Positions 26,219-34,438 of a DNA stretch of 51,491 bases are shown piece by piece. The stretch comes from an uncultured Gammaproteobacteria bacterium. GTDB taxonomy: Bacteria; Pseudomonadota; Gammaproteobacteria; Pseudomonadales; Ketobacteraceae. The stretch is taken from assembly GCA_913063495.1 (NCBI GenBank), contig CAJXXT010000013.1:1-51491 (forward strand), in the 5' to 3' direction. Every line of letters starts with the position of its first letter. Position 1 is the first letter of the stretch. The position numbers and the translations under genes are program-made. The notes under the pieces are model-generated. The model made no database searches. It was not told where the DNA came from and saw nothing but the letters and a program-made list of their open reading frames with translations.

Positions 26219-26585
26219 AAAATTGATCATTATTTATGATGAAGAATGCCCTTTTTGTAATAATCTTATAAAATTATCCAATATCCGAAGAGCACAGCCG
26301 AGTTGTACCCTTGTTAATGCGAGAGATTCGGAAAGTGAATATATTGAAGATGTTCGACATAGATATAATTTAGATGAAGGTATGCTGGTGATTTTTGGAG
26401 GCAGAGAGTTTTATGGTTGGTCTGCATTACATGTACTAAATAAAATTGAGAAGAATGAGAACGTTAAGTCAGTATCACTCTATCTATTCTCATCGCCATT
26501 TTTTTCTAGGGTGTCTTACCCAATATTAAGGGTCGGGAGACGAATAGCATTATTTTTTTTGGGGATAAAGAAAATTGGATATTGA
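26211..26585 (+). CDS. DCC-family (DUF393) thiol-oxidoreductase-like protein
   Basis: ATG 26211 has AGGAGAG at 26198-26204, so the longer frame from 26142 is rejected. The 124-residue protein opens with LIIIYDEECPFCNN, matching the DxxCxxC motif of the DCC family, a thioredoxin-like fold. GREFYGWSALHVLNKIE and a hydrophobic C-terminus (SRVSYPILRVGRRIALFFLG) follow, typical of the family. It overlaps the HTTM-like gene by 8 bp and the next membrane gene by about 11 bp. Probable partner of the HTTM protein; substrate unknown. Confidence 0.85.
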   Translation: MVEKLIIIYDEECPFCNNLIKLSNIRRAQPSCTLVNARDSESEYIEDVRHRYNLDEGMLVIFGGREFYGWSALHVLNKIEKNENVKSVSLYLFSSPFFSRVSYPILRVGRRIALFFLGIKKIGY

Positions 26586-27579
26586 TAACGCCATTTTTAG
26601 CGACCCATCTACCAATAGCAATAAAACAAAGATGGTAAAGGTCGTCTATTTTGTCTTTGTTTTTGGTTCATTTCTGTATTTTTTGGCGACATTTTTTCTG
26701 TATGATATTTTGATAATGTTGGATGCCAATCATTGGCGATATTTAAACGTTAGCGATGTTATGCGTGACAAATTAATGATATTTATTTTTGGTCACCAGT
26801 TGGTGTCGTTGTGGGTTTTACTTATCAGTTATTTTATTTATGCGGTGTTAACCTATAAATTAGTATTTGATGTTAAAAGAGAATATAGCGTCTTATGGCC
26901 TAACATCTTTATTGTTGTCGCATTTTTTGTTTGTATCAATTATTCAGAAGTCGTTATTTTTAGGCGATTAACCGTTTTCATTCTTTTGTTACCATTTTGC
27001 ATTTTTGCTATTATAAAAATAAATGAATATTTTTCATCAAAAAAAGCAGAGGTTTTCGGTTTAAAAAAGGTATGGCTGTTTTTGTTTATCATAATTGCAC
27101 TAATACCAGGGTTTTATTTCCCCCCGTTTTATGACGGTATTGCTGGTTGGTCAATGGAAGTTGACCCTAAGTATTCTCAAGTGAAAGATTGGAAGATAGA
27201 ATTTGATGATGGCAGCAGGGAATGGTATAGGCCGTCATTTTTCAACCCAATTACGATGCGTCTACGTGTATACAAAAATCATAAATTCCATTTGGATCGC
27301 GACGCTATGGAACGCGAGTTCCCTAGGCTCTTATATTGTTTATATGTTAAAGCATTTAGTGATATGAATAATGGATATCTGCCGACGCAAACGTTTTTTG
27401 GTCGTTTTTCATACCCTCCGCATACACTTGATGCGTTCCCGAAAAGGTCAAAGTATTTGTCTCCAGATAGAATAAAAAAATTTGTATTTGTTAAATATGA
27501 GATTCGGGATAGAGAAATTATGGAGTTTGAAGAACTGGATGAACTTTCTCTTCTCCCCAACCATAAAACATGTAATTAG
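26575..27579 (+). CDS. Unrecognised membrane protein, third gene of HTTM/DCC set
   Basis: The TTG at 26575 overlaps the DCC gene; an in-frame ATG at 26632 is an alternative, and neither has a good ribosome binding site. Roughly four to five helices fill residues 20-185. A C-terminal soluble domain of ~150 residues follows (SMEVDPKYSQVKDWKIEFDD, EWYRPSFFNPITMRLRVYKN). The order of helices then an extracytoplasmic domain fits proteins seen beside HTTM/DCC pairs, but I do not recognise this one. The overlap implies joint translation with the previous two genes. Confidence 0.6.
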   Translation: MDIDNAIFSDPSTNSNKTKMVKVVYFVFVFGSFLYFLATFFLYDILIMLDANHWRYLNVSDVMRDKLMIFIFGHQLVSLWVLLISYFIYAVLTYKLVFDVKREYSVLWPNIFIVVAFFVCINYSEVVIFRRLTVFILLLPFCIFAIIKINEYFSSKKAEVFGLKKVWLFLFIIIALIPGFYFPPFYDGIAGWSMEVDPKYSQVKDWKIEFDDGSREWYRPSFFNPITMRLRVYKNHKFHLDRDAMEREFPRLLYCLYVKAFSDMNNGYLPTQTFFGRFSYPPHTLDAFPKRSKYLSPDRIKKFVFVKYEIRDREIMEFEELDELSLLPNHKTCN

Positions 27580-27611
27580 CTAGGTGATTGTTAGAATGGT
27601 TTTGACTTGAT

Positions 27612-28940
27612 ATGAATCAGGATAAAATTCAAGAATATTGTGTAAACAGTTTTTCACGATATTGGAAGAATAATCGCGAATTGATTTCTGGATTACCGAT
27701 TTCTTCGGTTGTTCCTGAGGATGTTGAATTACCTGTGAAATTGGTTTCAGTAAAACTTCCTGTATGGGCAAAAAAATACACCATATCTGGGTGTTTTTTA
27801 GTTCCTAGTGAGGCTGCGGCAAACAAATGGGAAGATGTCAACTGGTGGTACGTGATGTACTGGTATCTTCATTGTTTGGCGGAACGAAAATTTGAATCCA
27901 TTTATGGCCCAATACACTCTTATAGTTATAGATTGAAGGGGTGGGATAATCGGATGTGGAAACATGCTTGGGTAAATCGGATTGCCATGTTTTTACGGTT
28001 ATGGGTGTGTAAAAACGAAGGTAAAGTTCCAGAAATTTTGTTTCCCGAAAAATTAGAAGCTGAAATATTGCTAACCCATGATTTGGATGCTGTATCAAAA
28101 ACGCTAGTCATTCGATTAAAGCAGTGTACATTTAATGTCTATAATGCAATTAAACTGCTAGGTGATAGAAGATTAAGAGATGCAGTTTGTAAGCTAAAAA
28201 GCGCCTTTCAGTTTTTGTTAGGAACAGGGGGATATTGGAATTTTGATAAATTGGGGTATGACACAGACAATAGTATAATAAAAAAGAGAATAATTAATGT
28301 ATATGGAGGAGGAGGAGGGGCTTTTAGATCACTGAAAAAAATAGTTGTTGATCCAGGGTATGGTTTGCATAATGAAAAATTGGTGGGAGAGCTAAACACT
28401 CTTTGCAACAATGGGTTCGTTATAGGTCTTCATCAGTCTTATGATGCTTGGGATGATTCTTCGAAGATGATGAAAGAGAAAATAACTTTGGAAGGTTATT
28501 TGGGGGTGCGTGTTTTAACATGTAGGCAGCATTGGCTAAAATTTAGTTTTTTAAAAACATGGGTTTCACAAGCTAAATCTGGTTTCGTAGAAGACACTAC
28601 CCTTGGGTTTAATGATCGAGTTGGATTTAGGAATGGCGCAGCACTAAGATTTTCACCCATTGATATGACCGGTAAATTTATTGGGCTAGAATCGGTCCCA
28701 ATGATACTGATGGATTCACACCTTTATGACTATAATAATTTAAATTCTTTAGAAATTGATGCGGAAATTGATGCACTTATCTCGGAAGTGGAGTTGATAA
28801 AAGGCCAAGCAAGTATTATTTGGCATCCCCATACGTTAGGGAGTGATTATGGATGGAGTGATGGTTTTCAAGCTTTATTAGAAAGATTGGGATGCATAAG
28901 AAAATATACTGAAGAAATTGAGGTAGATCATGATCTATAA
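27612..28940 (+). CDS. Polysaccharide-deacetylase-like protein (CE4 fold)
   Basis: The 442-residue protein has no signal peptide. ILLTHDLDAVSK corresponds to the first metal motif of NodB-type deacetylases, GLHQSYDAWDD to the His-x-x-x-Ser motif, and IIWHPHTLGSDYGWSDGF to the C-terminal His motif. This arrangement occurs in polysaccharide-locus relatives of CE4 enzymes. It may deacetylate a sugar of the repeat unit in the cytoplasm. A (GGA)4GGG run at 28305-28319 encodes five glycines. It overlaps the following methyltransferase by 11 bp. Confidence 0.65.
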   Translation: MNQDKIQEYCVNSFSRYWKNNRELISGLPISSVVPEDVELPVKLVSVKLPVWAKKYTISGCFLVPSEAAANKWEDVNWWYVMYWYLHCLAERKFESIYGPIHSYSYRLKGWDNRMWKHAWVNRIAMFLRLWVCKNEGKVPEILFPEKLEAEILLTHDLDAVSKTLVIRLKQCTFNVYNAIKLLGDRRLRDAVCKLKSAFQFLLGTGGYWNFDKLGYDTDNSIIKKRIINVYGGGGGAFRSLKKIVVDPGYGLHNEKLVGELNTLCNNGFVIGLHQSYDAWDDSSKMMKEKITLEGYLGVRVLTCRQHWLKFSFLKTWVSQAKSGFVEDTTLGFNDRVGFRNGAALRFSPIDMTGKFIGLESVPMILMDSHLYDYNNLNSLEIDAEIDALISEVELIKGQASIIWHPHTLGSDYGWSDGFQALLERLGCIRKYTEEIEVDHDL

Positions 28941-29688
28941 ATATTCTCCGTATTTTATTTTTAAGCGATTGTGGGGGGATCGGGAACAGTACGGATTGAT
29001 TAAGGATGTTAAGGATATAGACTTTATCAAGTGGTTATCTGTTTATCACAAATTTTACATGGAGACACAAAAAGGATCCTTGGGGGAGTGGGTAAATCAT
29101 CTCGGGTATAAAGTGACTTCTTCTATAGATTTTTCAGGGCGAACTGTAGCTGAATTAGGCCCAGGTGTGATAGAACATTTACAGTATCACTCAAGTAGAC
29201 CGGATAAGTATATATTGATTGATATCGATCAAGAATTTTTAAAAAAATCAAAGAAGGTTCTTGTTGATCATGACTATGAAAATATTGATGTGGTTAATAC
29301 TGATGGAAATATCATTGAACTTGACGATGATTCTATAGATATAATGTTGACCTTTAATCAACTTGAACATGTAACTGATTTGGAACACTATGTTAAAGAA
29401 ATAAAGAGAGTATTAAAGCCCGACGGAATTTTAGTCGGGTCGGTTCCTTGTGAAGGTGGAGTTGCATGGGGAATGGGGAGGTTTTTGACAACTCGACGAT
29501 ACTGTAAGGAAAATTTTGACTTTAATTTCGATAAAATTATCTGTTGGGAACACCCTAATTTCGTTGACCATATAAGATCCATTTTGGGTAATAATTTTGT
29601 GGCCATTCAGGAAAAATTTAGCCCCTTTATTGTACCGGTTATGGATATTAATCTCGTTTATTCTTTTGTTTACGAAAATAAAAAATGA
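28930..29688 (+). CDS. SAM-dependent methyltransferase 2
   Basis: The 252-residue protein shows VAELGPGVIEHLQYH (SAM loop), YILIDIDQEFLKKS (acidic ribose-binding strand), IDIMLTFNQLEHVTDLEHYV and IKRVLKPDGILVGSVPCEG, the class I order. It is soluble throughout. It overlaps both neighbours (11 bp upstream, 4 bp downstream), so the deacetylase-like protein, this enzyme and the toroid-like protein are made together. It likely methylates the polysaccharide or its precursor; the acceptor is not readable. Confidence 0.8.
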   Translation: MIYKYSPYFIFKRLWGDREQYGLIKDVKDIDFIKWLSVYHKFYMETQKGSLGEWVNHLGYKVTSSIDFSGRTVAELGPGVIEHLQYHSSRPDKYILIDIDQEFLKKSKKVLVDHDYENIDVVNTDGNIIELDDDSIDIMLTFNQLEHVTDLEHYVKEIKRVLKPDGILVGSVPCEGGVAWGMGRFLTTRRYCKENFDFNFDKIICWEHPNFVDHIRSILGNNFVAIQEKFSPFIVPVMDINLVYSFVYENKK

Positions 29689-31244
29689 CAACTATAAGAA
29701 ACCCATATAAAGAGTCTATCGAACGTAATCTGCCTCGCATATTTTCGTTATTTGATACGGATATATCCTCTAGTAGTTACGGGGTTGGCGATAGATTTTA
29801 TTGGTCATGGGGATTGATTGACTTTGGTAATGGATCGTTTCAGGGGGTTGCCCATGGATTTTCAAGGCTTTTGATCGCGGGTCTCCTCCCTGAATGGGTA
29901 TCGGAAACAGCAATAATGGAGAGAATAGATGCCATGTTCGTTGGTGCAAATAAACTAACGAGAAAGGATGGAAGTTTGGAGGAGGCTTTTCCATACGAGG
30001 GATCTTACTGTGTTACCGCATTAGTCGCATTTGATTTGATATCAAGTGTGGTTTTATTAGGTGACAAATTGGAATCTAATAAAAAATCGCAGTACATTAG
30101 TGTTGTTCGGCCAATGATAGGGTATTTACTTGTTGCTGACGAGCATCATGCTTTTATATCAAATCATCTAGCAACAGCTGCTGCCGCGTTGTTTAAATGG
30201 GAGAAAGTGACGGGCGAAACCGTGTCAGGAAAGGCGGAGGAAATATTAGAAAGGATATATACCAATCAGTCTCAAGAATCTTGGTTCTTGGAGTATGACG
30301 GTGCAGATCCTGGCTACCAGTCGTTATGTTGTTATTATCTTGCTGATGCTTTTGAGACCACTAAAGATGAACGATTGAAATTGTCGTTGTTACGTTCCAT
30401 TGATTTTTTACAGTACTTTGTCCATCCAGATGGATCGTATGGTGGATTATATGGTAGTCGAAACACCCGCTTATATTACCCGGCTGGATTTGAGTATCTG
30501 GCCCAATACAGTCCAACTGCCTCAAGTATAGCCTCCTATATGAGAGATAGTGTTGAGCAGAATCGAGTGGTTGGACTGGATTCGATTGATGAACCAAATA
30601 TGACGCCAATGTTTAATTGTTACTGTTGGGCTGCTGAATTATGTAATAAAGGAAAGCCAGTATCTACGGGCAGTCCTCTTCCATTTGAAAATGAGAAATT
30701 TTATAATATTTATTTTGAAGAAGCGGGTATTTTCATAAACAGAGGAGATGACTACTATACAATAATTGGCATTCATAAAGGAGGGGTTGTATACCATTTT
30801 CAGGACGGAAAACTTACTATATTGGATGCAGGGTTGTTGTTTTTAGGTGTTAAAGAACAATCATATTCAACGCAACGTTATTCAAGAAATAATAATTATT
30901 CCATAACTGATAATGAGATTTCTATTACTTCAGATATTAAACCTATGTCTAAGCGGTTGTTTCAGCCTTGGCAAATGATAATTCTTCGACTGTTGAATAT
31001 TTCTGTAATGAGGAAATATAGGATCAGAGAGTTTATTAAGAAAATCTTAGTGAAAATTTTGATTACCAGAGATGGAATGAAAATCGGGAATAATCTTAGA
31101 AAGATAAAGCTAGGATATCATTTGTCTATTGACGACATTTATAATGTTAAAAGTAATGTTTTTTTGCAGAAAGGGGTAAACCAGTTCGTTTCCATTCATA
31201 TGGCCAGCAAAGGATATTGGCAGAAGCAGGATACAAGTGAATGA
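29685..31244 (+). CDS. (Alpha/alpha)-toroid-like protein, possibly glycan-active
   Basis: The 519-residue protein has no signal peptide. Repeated helical pairs with DGSLEEAFPYEGSYCVTALVAF, HHAFISNHLATAAAALFKW, PGYQSLCCYYLADAFE and HPDGSYGGLYGSRNTRLYYPAG (each read in parts) resemble the helical-barrel domain of polysaccharide lyases, heparinase II/III relatives and GH88/GH105-like enzymes. The last ~150 residues look more beta-rich, as in heparinase-type proteins. It is coupled by 4 bp to genes on both sides. Catalytic residues cannot be named; it may be a cytoplasmic glycan-modifying enzyme. Confidence 0.5.
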   Translation: MTTIRNPYKESIERNLPRIFSLFDTDISSSSYGVGDRFYWSWGLIDFGNGSFQGVAHGFSRLLIAGLLPEWVSETAIMERIDAMFVGANKLTRKDGSLEEAFPYEGSYCVTALVAFDLISSVVLLGDKLESNKKSQYISVVRPMIGYLLVADEHHAFISNHLATAAAALFKWEKVTGETVSGKAEEILERIYTNQSQESWFLEYDGADPGYQSLCCYYLADAFETTKDERLKLSLLRSIDFLQYFVHPDGSYGGLYGSRNTRLYYPAGFEYLAQYSPTASSIASYMRDSVEQNRVVGLDSIDEPNMTPMFNCYCWAAELCNKGKPVSTGSPLPFENEKFYNIYFEEAGIFINRGDDYYTIIGIHKGGVVYHFQDGKLTILDAGLLFLGVKEQSYSTQRYSRNNNYSITDNEISITSDIKPMSKRLFQPWQMIILRLLNISVMRKYRIREFIKKILVKILITRDGMKIGNNLRKIKLGYHLSIDDIYNVKSNVFLQKGVNQFVSIHMASKGYWQKQDTSE

Positions 31245-32413
31245 TGAAGCTTTTGGTTCCACGATTGAAACCTCAGTTCGATATATCTGATTGGATTTCA
31301 GTTCTAAATGTTTTGGAAAAAAAATCAATAGAAAATTATGAAACTGAATTCTCTAATAAATTTGGTTGTCAGTATGGAACTATGTTTTCTCATGGACGTT
31401 CTGGTATATATGCACTTTTAAAAGTGTGGGGTATCCTAGATAGTGAGGTTATTTGTCCTGCTTATACGTGTGTTGTTGTACCCGATGCTATTGTTCTCTC
31501 CGGGAATACGCCTGTTTTTGTTGATTGTGGTACCGATAGTTTCAATATGTCATTGGCTGGAATAGAGAGTGCGATAACTAAGGATACCAGGGTTATCATT
31601 GCTACTCATTTGTTTGGTTATCCTATGGATGTAAAAGAAATACAAAAAATAGCCAATGAAGCAACGAAAAGATTTGAGCATAAAGTTTATGTTATCCAGG
31701 ATTGTGCGCACAGCTATGGTGCTGAATGGGAAGGGGATTTAGTATCATCTTGGGGGGATGCTGCAATATTTGGCAGTAACATCAGTAAAATAATTAATTC
31801 AATATTTGGTGGTATGGTCATTACCAATAATAGAGAAACATGTTTGGGGTTAAAAAAATGGAGGCAAGACAACTGTAAATACCAAAGTTTTAGTAAAACC
31901 ATAAAGCGTTTTTTTTATTTCATTGCGGTAAATTTCGCTTTTTTGTCCGTTGTTTACTCCTTTGTTAATTTTCTTGAAAGAAAAGGTTTTCTTGATCATT
32001 TTGTTAAATATTATGAGGACGGTGTTGTTAAATTCCCATTAGATTGGGATCAGTTCCCTGTCGCAATTGAGGCTAGAGTTGGTCGGTCGCAATTAAGGAA
32101 ATATGATGAGATTTCATCAAAAAGGCTTATCCATGCAAAACAAATTGAAGAATATTTTGAAGGGAATGCTGATATAGCGTTTAGAGCAGAGGCCACTGGC
32201 GCAAGCTATAGTCATTTAGTTGGTTTAGTTCATGACAGAGATCTCTGGGTGAAGACATATCGTGACAAAGGTATACAACTAGGGATTTTAATAGAATATT
32301 CCATTCCCGGCATGTCGGCCTATGAAAAATATAAAACGACAGATGTACCTCACAGCGATTACTATTCGGAACATTGTGTTAATTTCCCTTTGCATCGGAG
32401 ACTAAAGCTATGA
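31241..32413 (+). CDS. DegT-family sugar aminotransferase 2
   Basis: The 390-residue PLP protein has TMFSHGRSGIYALLKVWGI, VICPAYTCVVVPDAI, HLFGYPMDVKEI, VIQDCAHSYGAEW (PLP-ring Asp) and FGSNISKIINSIFGGMV, whose Lys is the expected Schiff-base residue. It is distinct from the WbpE-like copy. It overlaps the toroid-like gene and the formyltransferase gene by 4 bp each. Together with the latter it predicts an N-formylated 4-amino or 3-amino sugar, made by transamination of a keto nucleotide-sugar. Confidence 0.8.
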   Translation: MMKLLVPRLKPQFDISDWISVLNVLEKKSIENYETEFSNKFGCQYGTMFSHGRSGIYALLKVWGILDSEVICPAYTCVVVPDAIVLSGNTPVFVDCGTDSFNMSLAGIESAITKDTRVIIATHLFGYPMDVKEIQKIANEATKRFEHKVYVIQDCAHSYGAEWEGDLVSSWGDAAIFGSNISKIINSIFGGMVITNNRETCLGLKKWRQDNCKYQSFSKTIKRFFYFIAVNFAFLSVVYSFVNFLERKGFLDHFVKYYEDGVVKFPLDWDQFPVAIEARVGRSQLRKYDEISSKRLIHAKQIEEYFEGNADIAFRAEATGASYSHLVGLVHDRDLWVKTYRDKGIQLGILIEYSIPGMSAYEKYKTTDVPHSDYYSEHCVNFPLHRRLKL

Positions 32414-33006
32414 AATTAGTGTTGGTAGTTGGAAATGATAAAATCGGTCGCCATTGCATTCAGCAGTTACCCCAAAGTAAAAATGTTACGATTTTATTGG
32501 ATAGTTGTACTGATGCAGGACGTGTTGTAACGCTACTTCGCAAAGGTAGCCTGCCTATTCGAGCCCTAATTAGCATGACATGGGCAAATATTATAAGGAA
32601 AGAAACAAAACTAGAACAACCGTATTCCCAGCTTAAATCAAACACTGAACTATTACGTTTTATTGATAACGATACAACGATATTGTTATTTCGTGCTGGG
32701 TTGATAGTTAGTCAAGATACTATAGATAAAGCAAAAGATATTTTTAATGTACATTGCGCGAGTATCCCAGAGTTTGGTGGTATTGCCAGTATTTATAGAG
32801 CCATTAAGGCTGAGGCATTCAGTCAAAATGCAACGCTGCATAAGGTTACTATTAGGATTGATGAAGGAGAGGTTGTTGATGTAGAACCTTACCTAATGAG
32901 TAAAAGTAAAAATTATTTTTTGAATGAAGAAACGGCTTATCAAGCGGGTTTGACGTTGATTAATAGAATACTCATAAAGTACGAAAAAGACGCTAAAATA
33001 TTCTAA
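32410..33006 (+). CDS. Formyltransferase-like protein for an amino sugar
   Basis: The 198-residue protein matches the formyltransferase core: LVLVVGNDKIGRHCIQ at the start, IFNVHCASIPEFGGIASIY (Asn113 and His115 of the catalytic set) and KVTIRIDEGEVVDVEP (Asp151 in place of the DxGD motif). It lacks the C-terminal domain of Met-tRNA formyltransferase. Relatives such as QdtF/WlaRD use N10-formyl-THF to formylate a 4-amino sugar nucleotide. The aminotransferase directly upstream, overlapping by 4 bp, would supply the amine. Confidence 0.75.
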   Translation: MKLVLVVGNDKIGRHCIQQLPQSKNVTILLDSCTDAGRVVTLLRKGSLPIRALISMTWANIIRKETKLEQPYSQLKSNTELLRFIDNDTTILLFRAGLIVSQDTIDKAKDIFNVHCASIPEFGGIASIYRAIKAEAFSQNATLHKVTIRIDEGEVVDVEPYLMSKSKNYFLNEETAYQAGLTLINRILIKYEKDAKIF

Positions 33007-33126
33007 TTTTTTGTATTTTGGCATGCATTATGCTTTCTATAAATGTGGGCATTTTTAAGACGGCAATTGGAATACAATGATGTTCTAAATCATTGCTATA
33101 TTTTCTGCTATTTTTTTGAGTTAACG

Positions 33127-34428
33127 ATGTATAAGAAATTATTATCAGATTCAATTATATATGGATTAGGAGCCATAATAGTAAAATCCATGGCTTTCTT
33201 CACATTGCCCATTTATACCAGGATATTTTCCCCTGAAGAGTTTGGGGTAATAGAGATGTTTGCGACGTTAGGTGGGCTGATATCCATTATTATGACCATG
33301 GGGTTGGATAGCGCACAAAGCTTTTATTTTATGGAGGCCAAGCATAAAGGGGAGAATGATGTTCGAAAAATAACCACATCTATTCTTCAGCTTAGATTGG
33401 TTATTGGTAGCATTGTTGTCTTTCTCGGGACGCTTTTAACATCTGCGATTTTAGAAGCGTCTTTCAGTGAATCAACTCCCGATCACTATTTTTGGATAAT
33501 ATTGGCATCAACATTTTTTGCAACGTTAGTTTCGCAAAGTTTGGAAATATTTCGGCTATTGTATCGTCCATGGATGTATATTGGATTGTCCTTAGTTCAA
33601 ACGTTGTCTGGAATTGGAGCAATACTATTTTTTTGCTACTGGGATAATGCAGGTGTTGAGGGATATCTGAAAGGGGTATTGCTGGGATCGTTAATAGCAA
33701 TGTGTATCGGATGGCTAGCAACACGACATTACCGATATTGGACAAAAATCGAATATACTTTGTGGAAGGGATTTGTGAAATTCGGATTACCATTAATCCC
33801 TGCCGGATTTACAGTGTGGGTTATGCAGGCTAGCGATCGTTTTTTTATTATGAAGTTATTGGGTAGTCAGGAAGTCGGCATATACTCAGTCGCAGCTAAA
33901 TTTGCGCTAATTATTATGTTGGCTATTGAAACGTTTAGAAAGGCGTGGTGGCCTATTGCGATGGAGATGATTCATAAAGATGATGGCCCTGATTTTTTCC
34001 GAAACATTTCCTTTTTTTATGTATTGTTTAGTTCTATAGGTATTGTTGGGCTGTCATATATTTCCCCTTATTTAATTACCTGGCTCACAACCGAAGATTA
34101 TAGTGACGCGTGGCGTTTAGTCGGAACGTTATCTCTAGGTAGCGTGTTTTATGGGTTTTATTTGATTAGTGGAATTGGTGTTTTTTATAGTCAAAAGACG
34201 TATTTAAGCATTATAATTTACGGTTCTGGAGCATTACTTAACGTGCTATTAAACTATATTTTTATTCCTATATGGGGTTTGTATGGCGCTGCGTTAGCAA
34301 CTTCGATCGGCCTCCTGCTTTCTAACGTTGTAGGAATGATAGTGTCGAATAAATTCTATCCAATAAAATGGCGGTGGATCTCGATGGCATGTATCACGGC
34401 GGCTACCTATTTTTTTGTTCAGCATTAA
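33127..34428 (+). CDS. Wzx-type polysaccharide flippase
   Basis: ATG 33127 (MYKKLLSDSIIYGLGAIIVK) is chosen over the longer frame at 33043, whose extra 28 residues do not resemble the family. The 433-residue protein has about twelve to fourteen hydrophobic helices and the MATE/Wzx pattern MAFFTLPIYTRIFSPEEFG near the start and ASDRFFIMKLLGSQEVGIYSVAAK in the middle. It should move lipid-linked repeat units across the inner membrane. It follows the formyltransferase by 120 bp and precedes the possible polymerase by 10 bp. Confidence 0.88.
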   Translation: MYKKLLSDSIIYGLGAIIVKSMAFFTLPIYTRIFSPEEFGVIEMFATLGGLISIIMTMGLDSAQSFYFMEAKHKGENDVRKITTSILQLRLVIGSIVVFLGTLLTSAILEASFSESTPDHYFWIILASTFFATLVSQSLEIFRLLYRPWMYIGLSLVQTLSGIGAILFFCYWDNAGVEGYLKGVLLGSLIAMCIGWLATRHYRYWTKIEYTLWKGFVKFGLPLIPAGFTVWVMQASDRFFIMKLLGSQEVGIYSVAAKFALIIMLAIETFRKAWWPIAMEMIHKDDGPDFFRNISFFYVLFSSIGIVGLSYISPYLITWLTTEDYSDAWRLVGTLSLGSVFYGFYLISGIGVFYSQKTYLSIIIYGSGALLNVLLNYIFIPIWGLYGAALATSIGLLLSNVVGMIVSNKFYPIKWRWISMACITAATYFFVQH

Positions 34429-34438
34429 GATATAAAAT

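Noticed and set aside
28305-28320. GGA repeats as a variable tract
   Set aside because: They encode five glycines in frame and a change of one unit would only alter glycine number; no sign of wider repetition.
19409-29688. Exosortase/PEP-CTERM polysaccharide locus
   Set aside because: Amidotransferases and a deacetylase-like protein are typical of such loci, but no exosortase, PEP-CTERM protein or PrsK/PrsR-type regulator is present.
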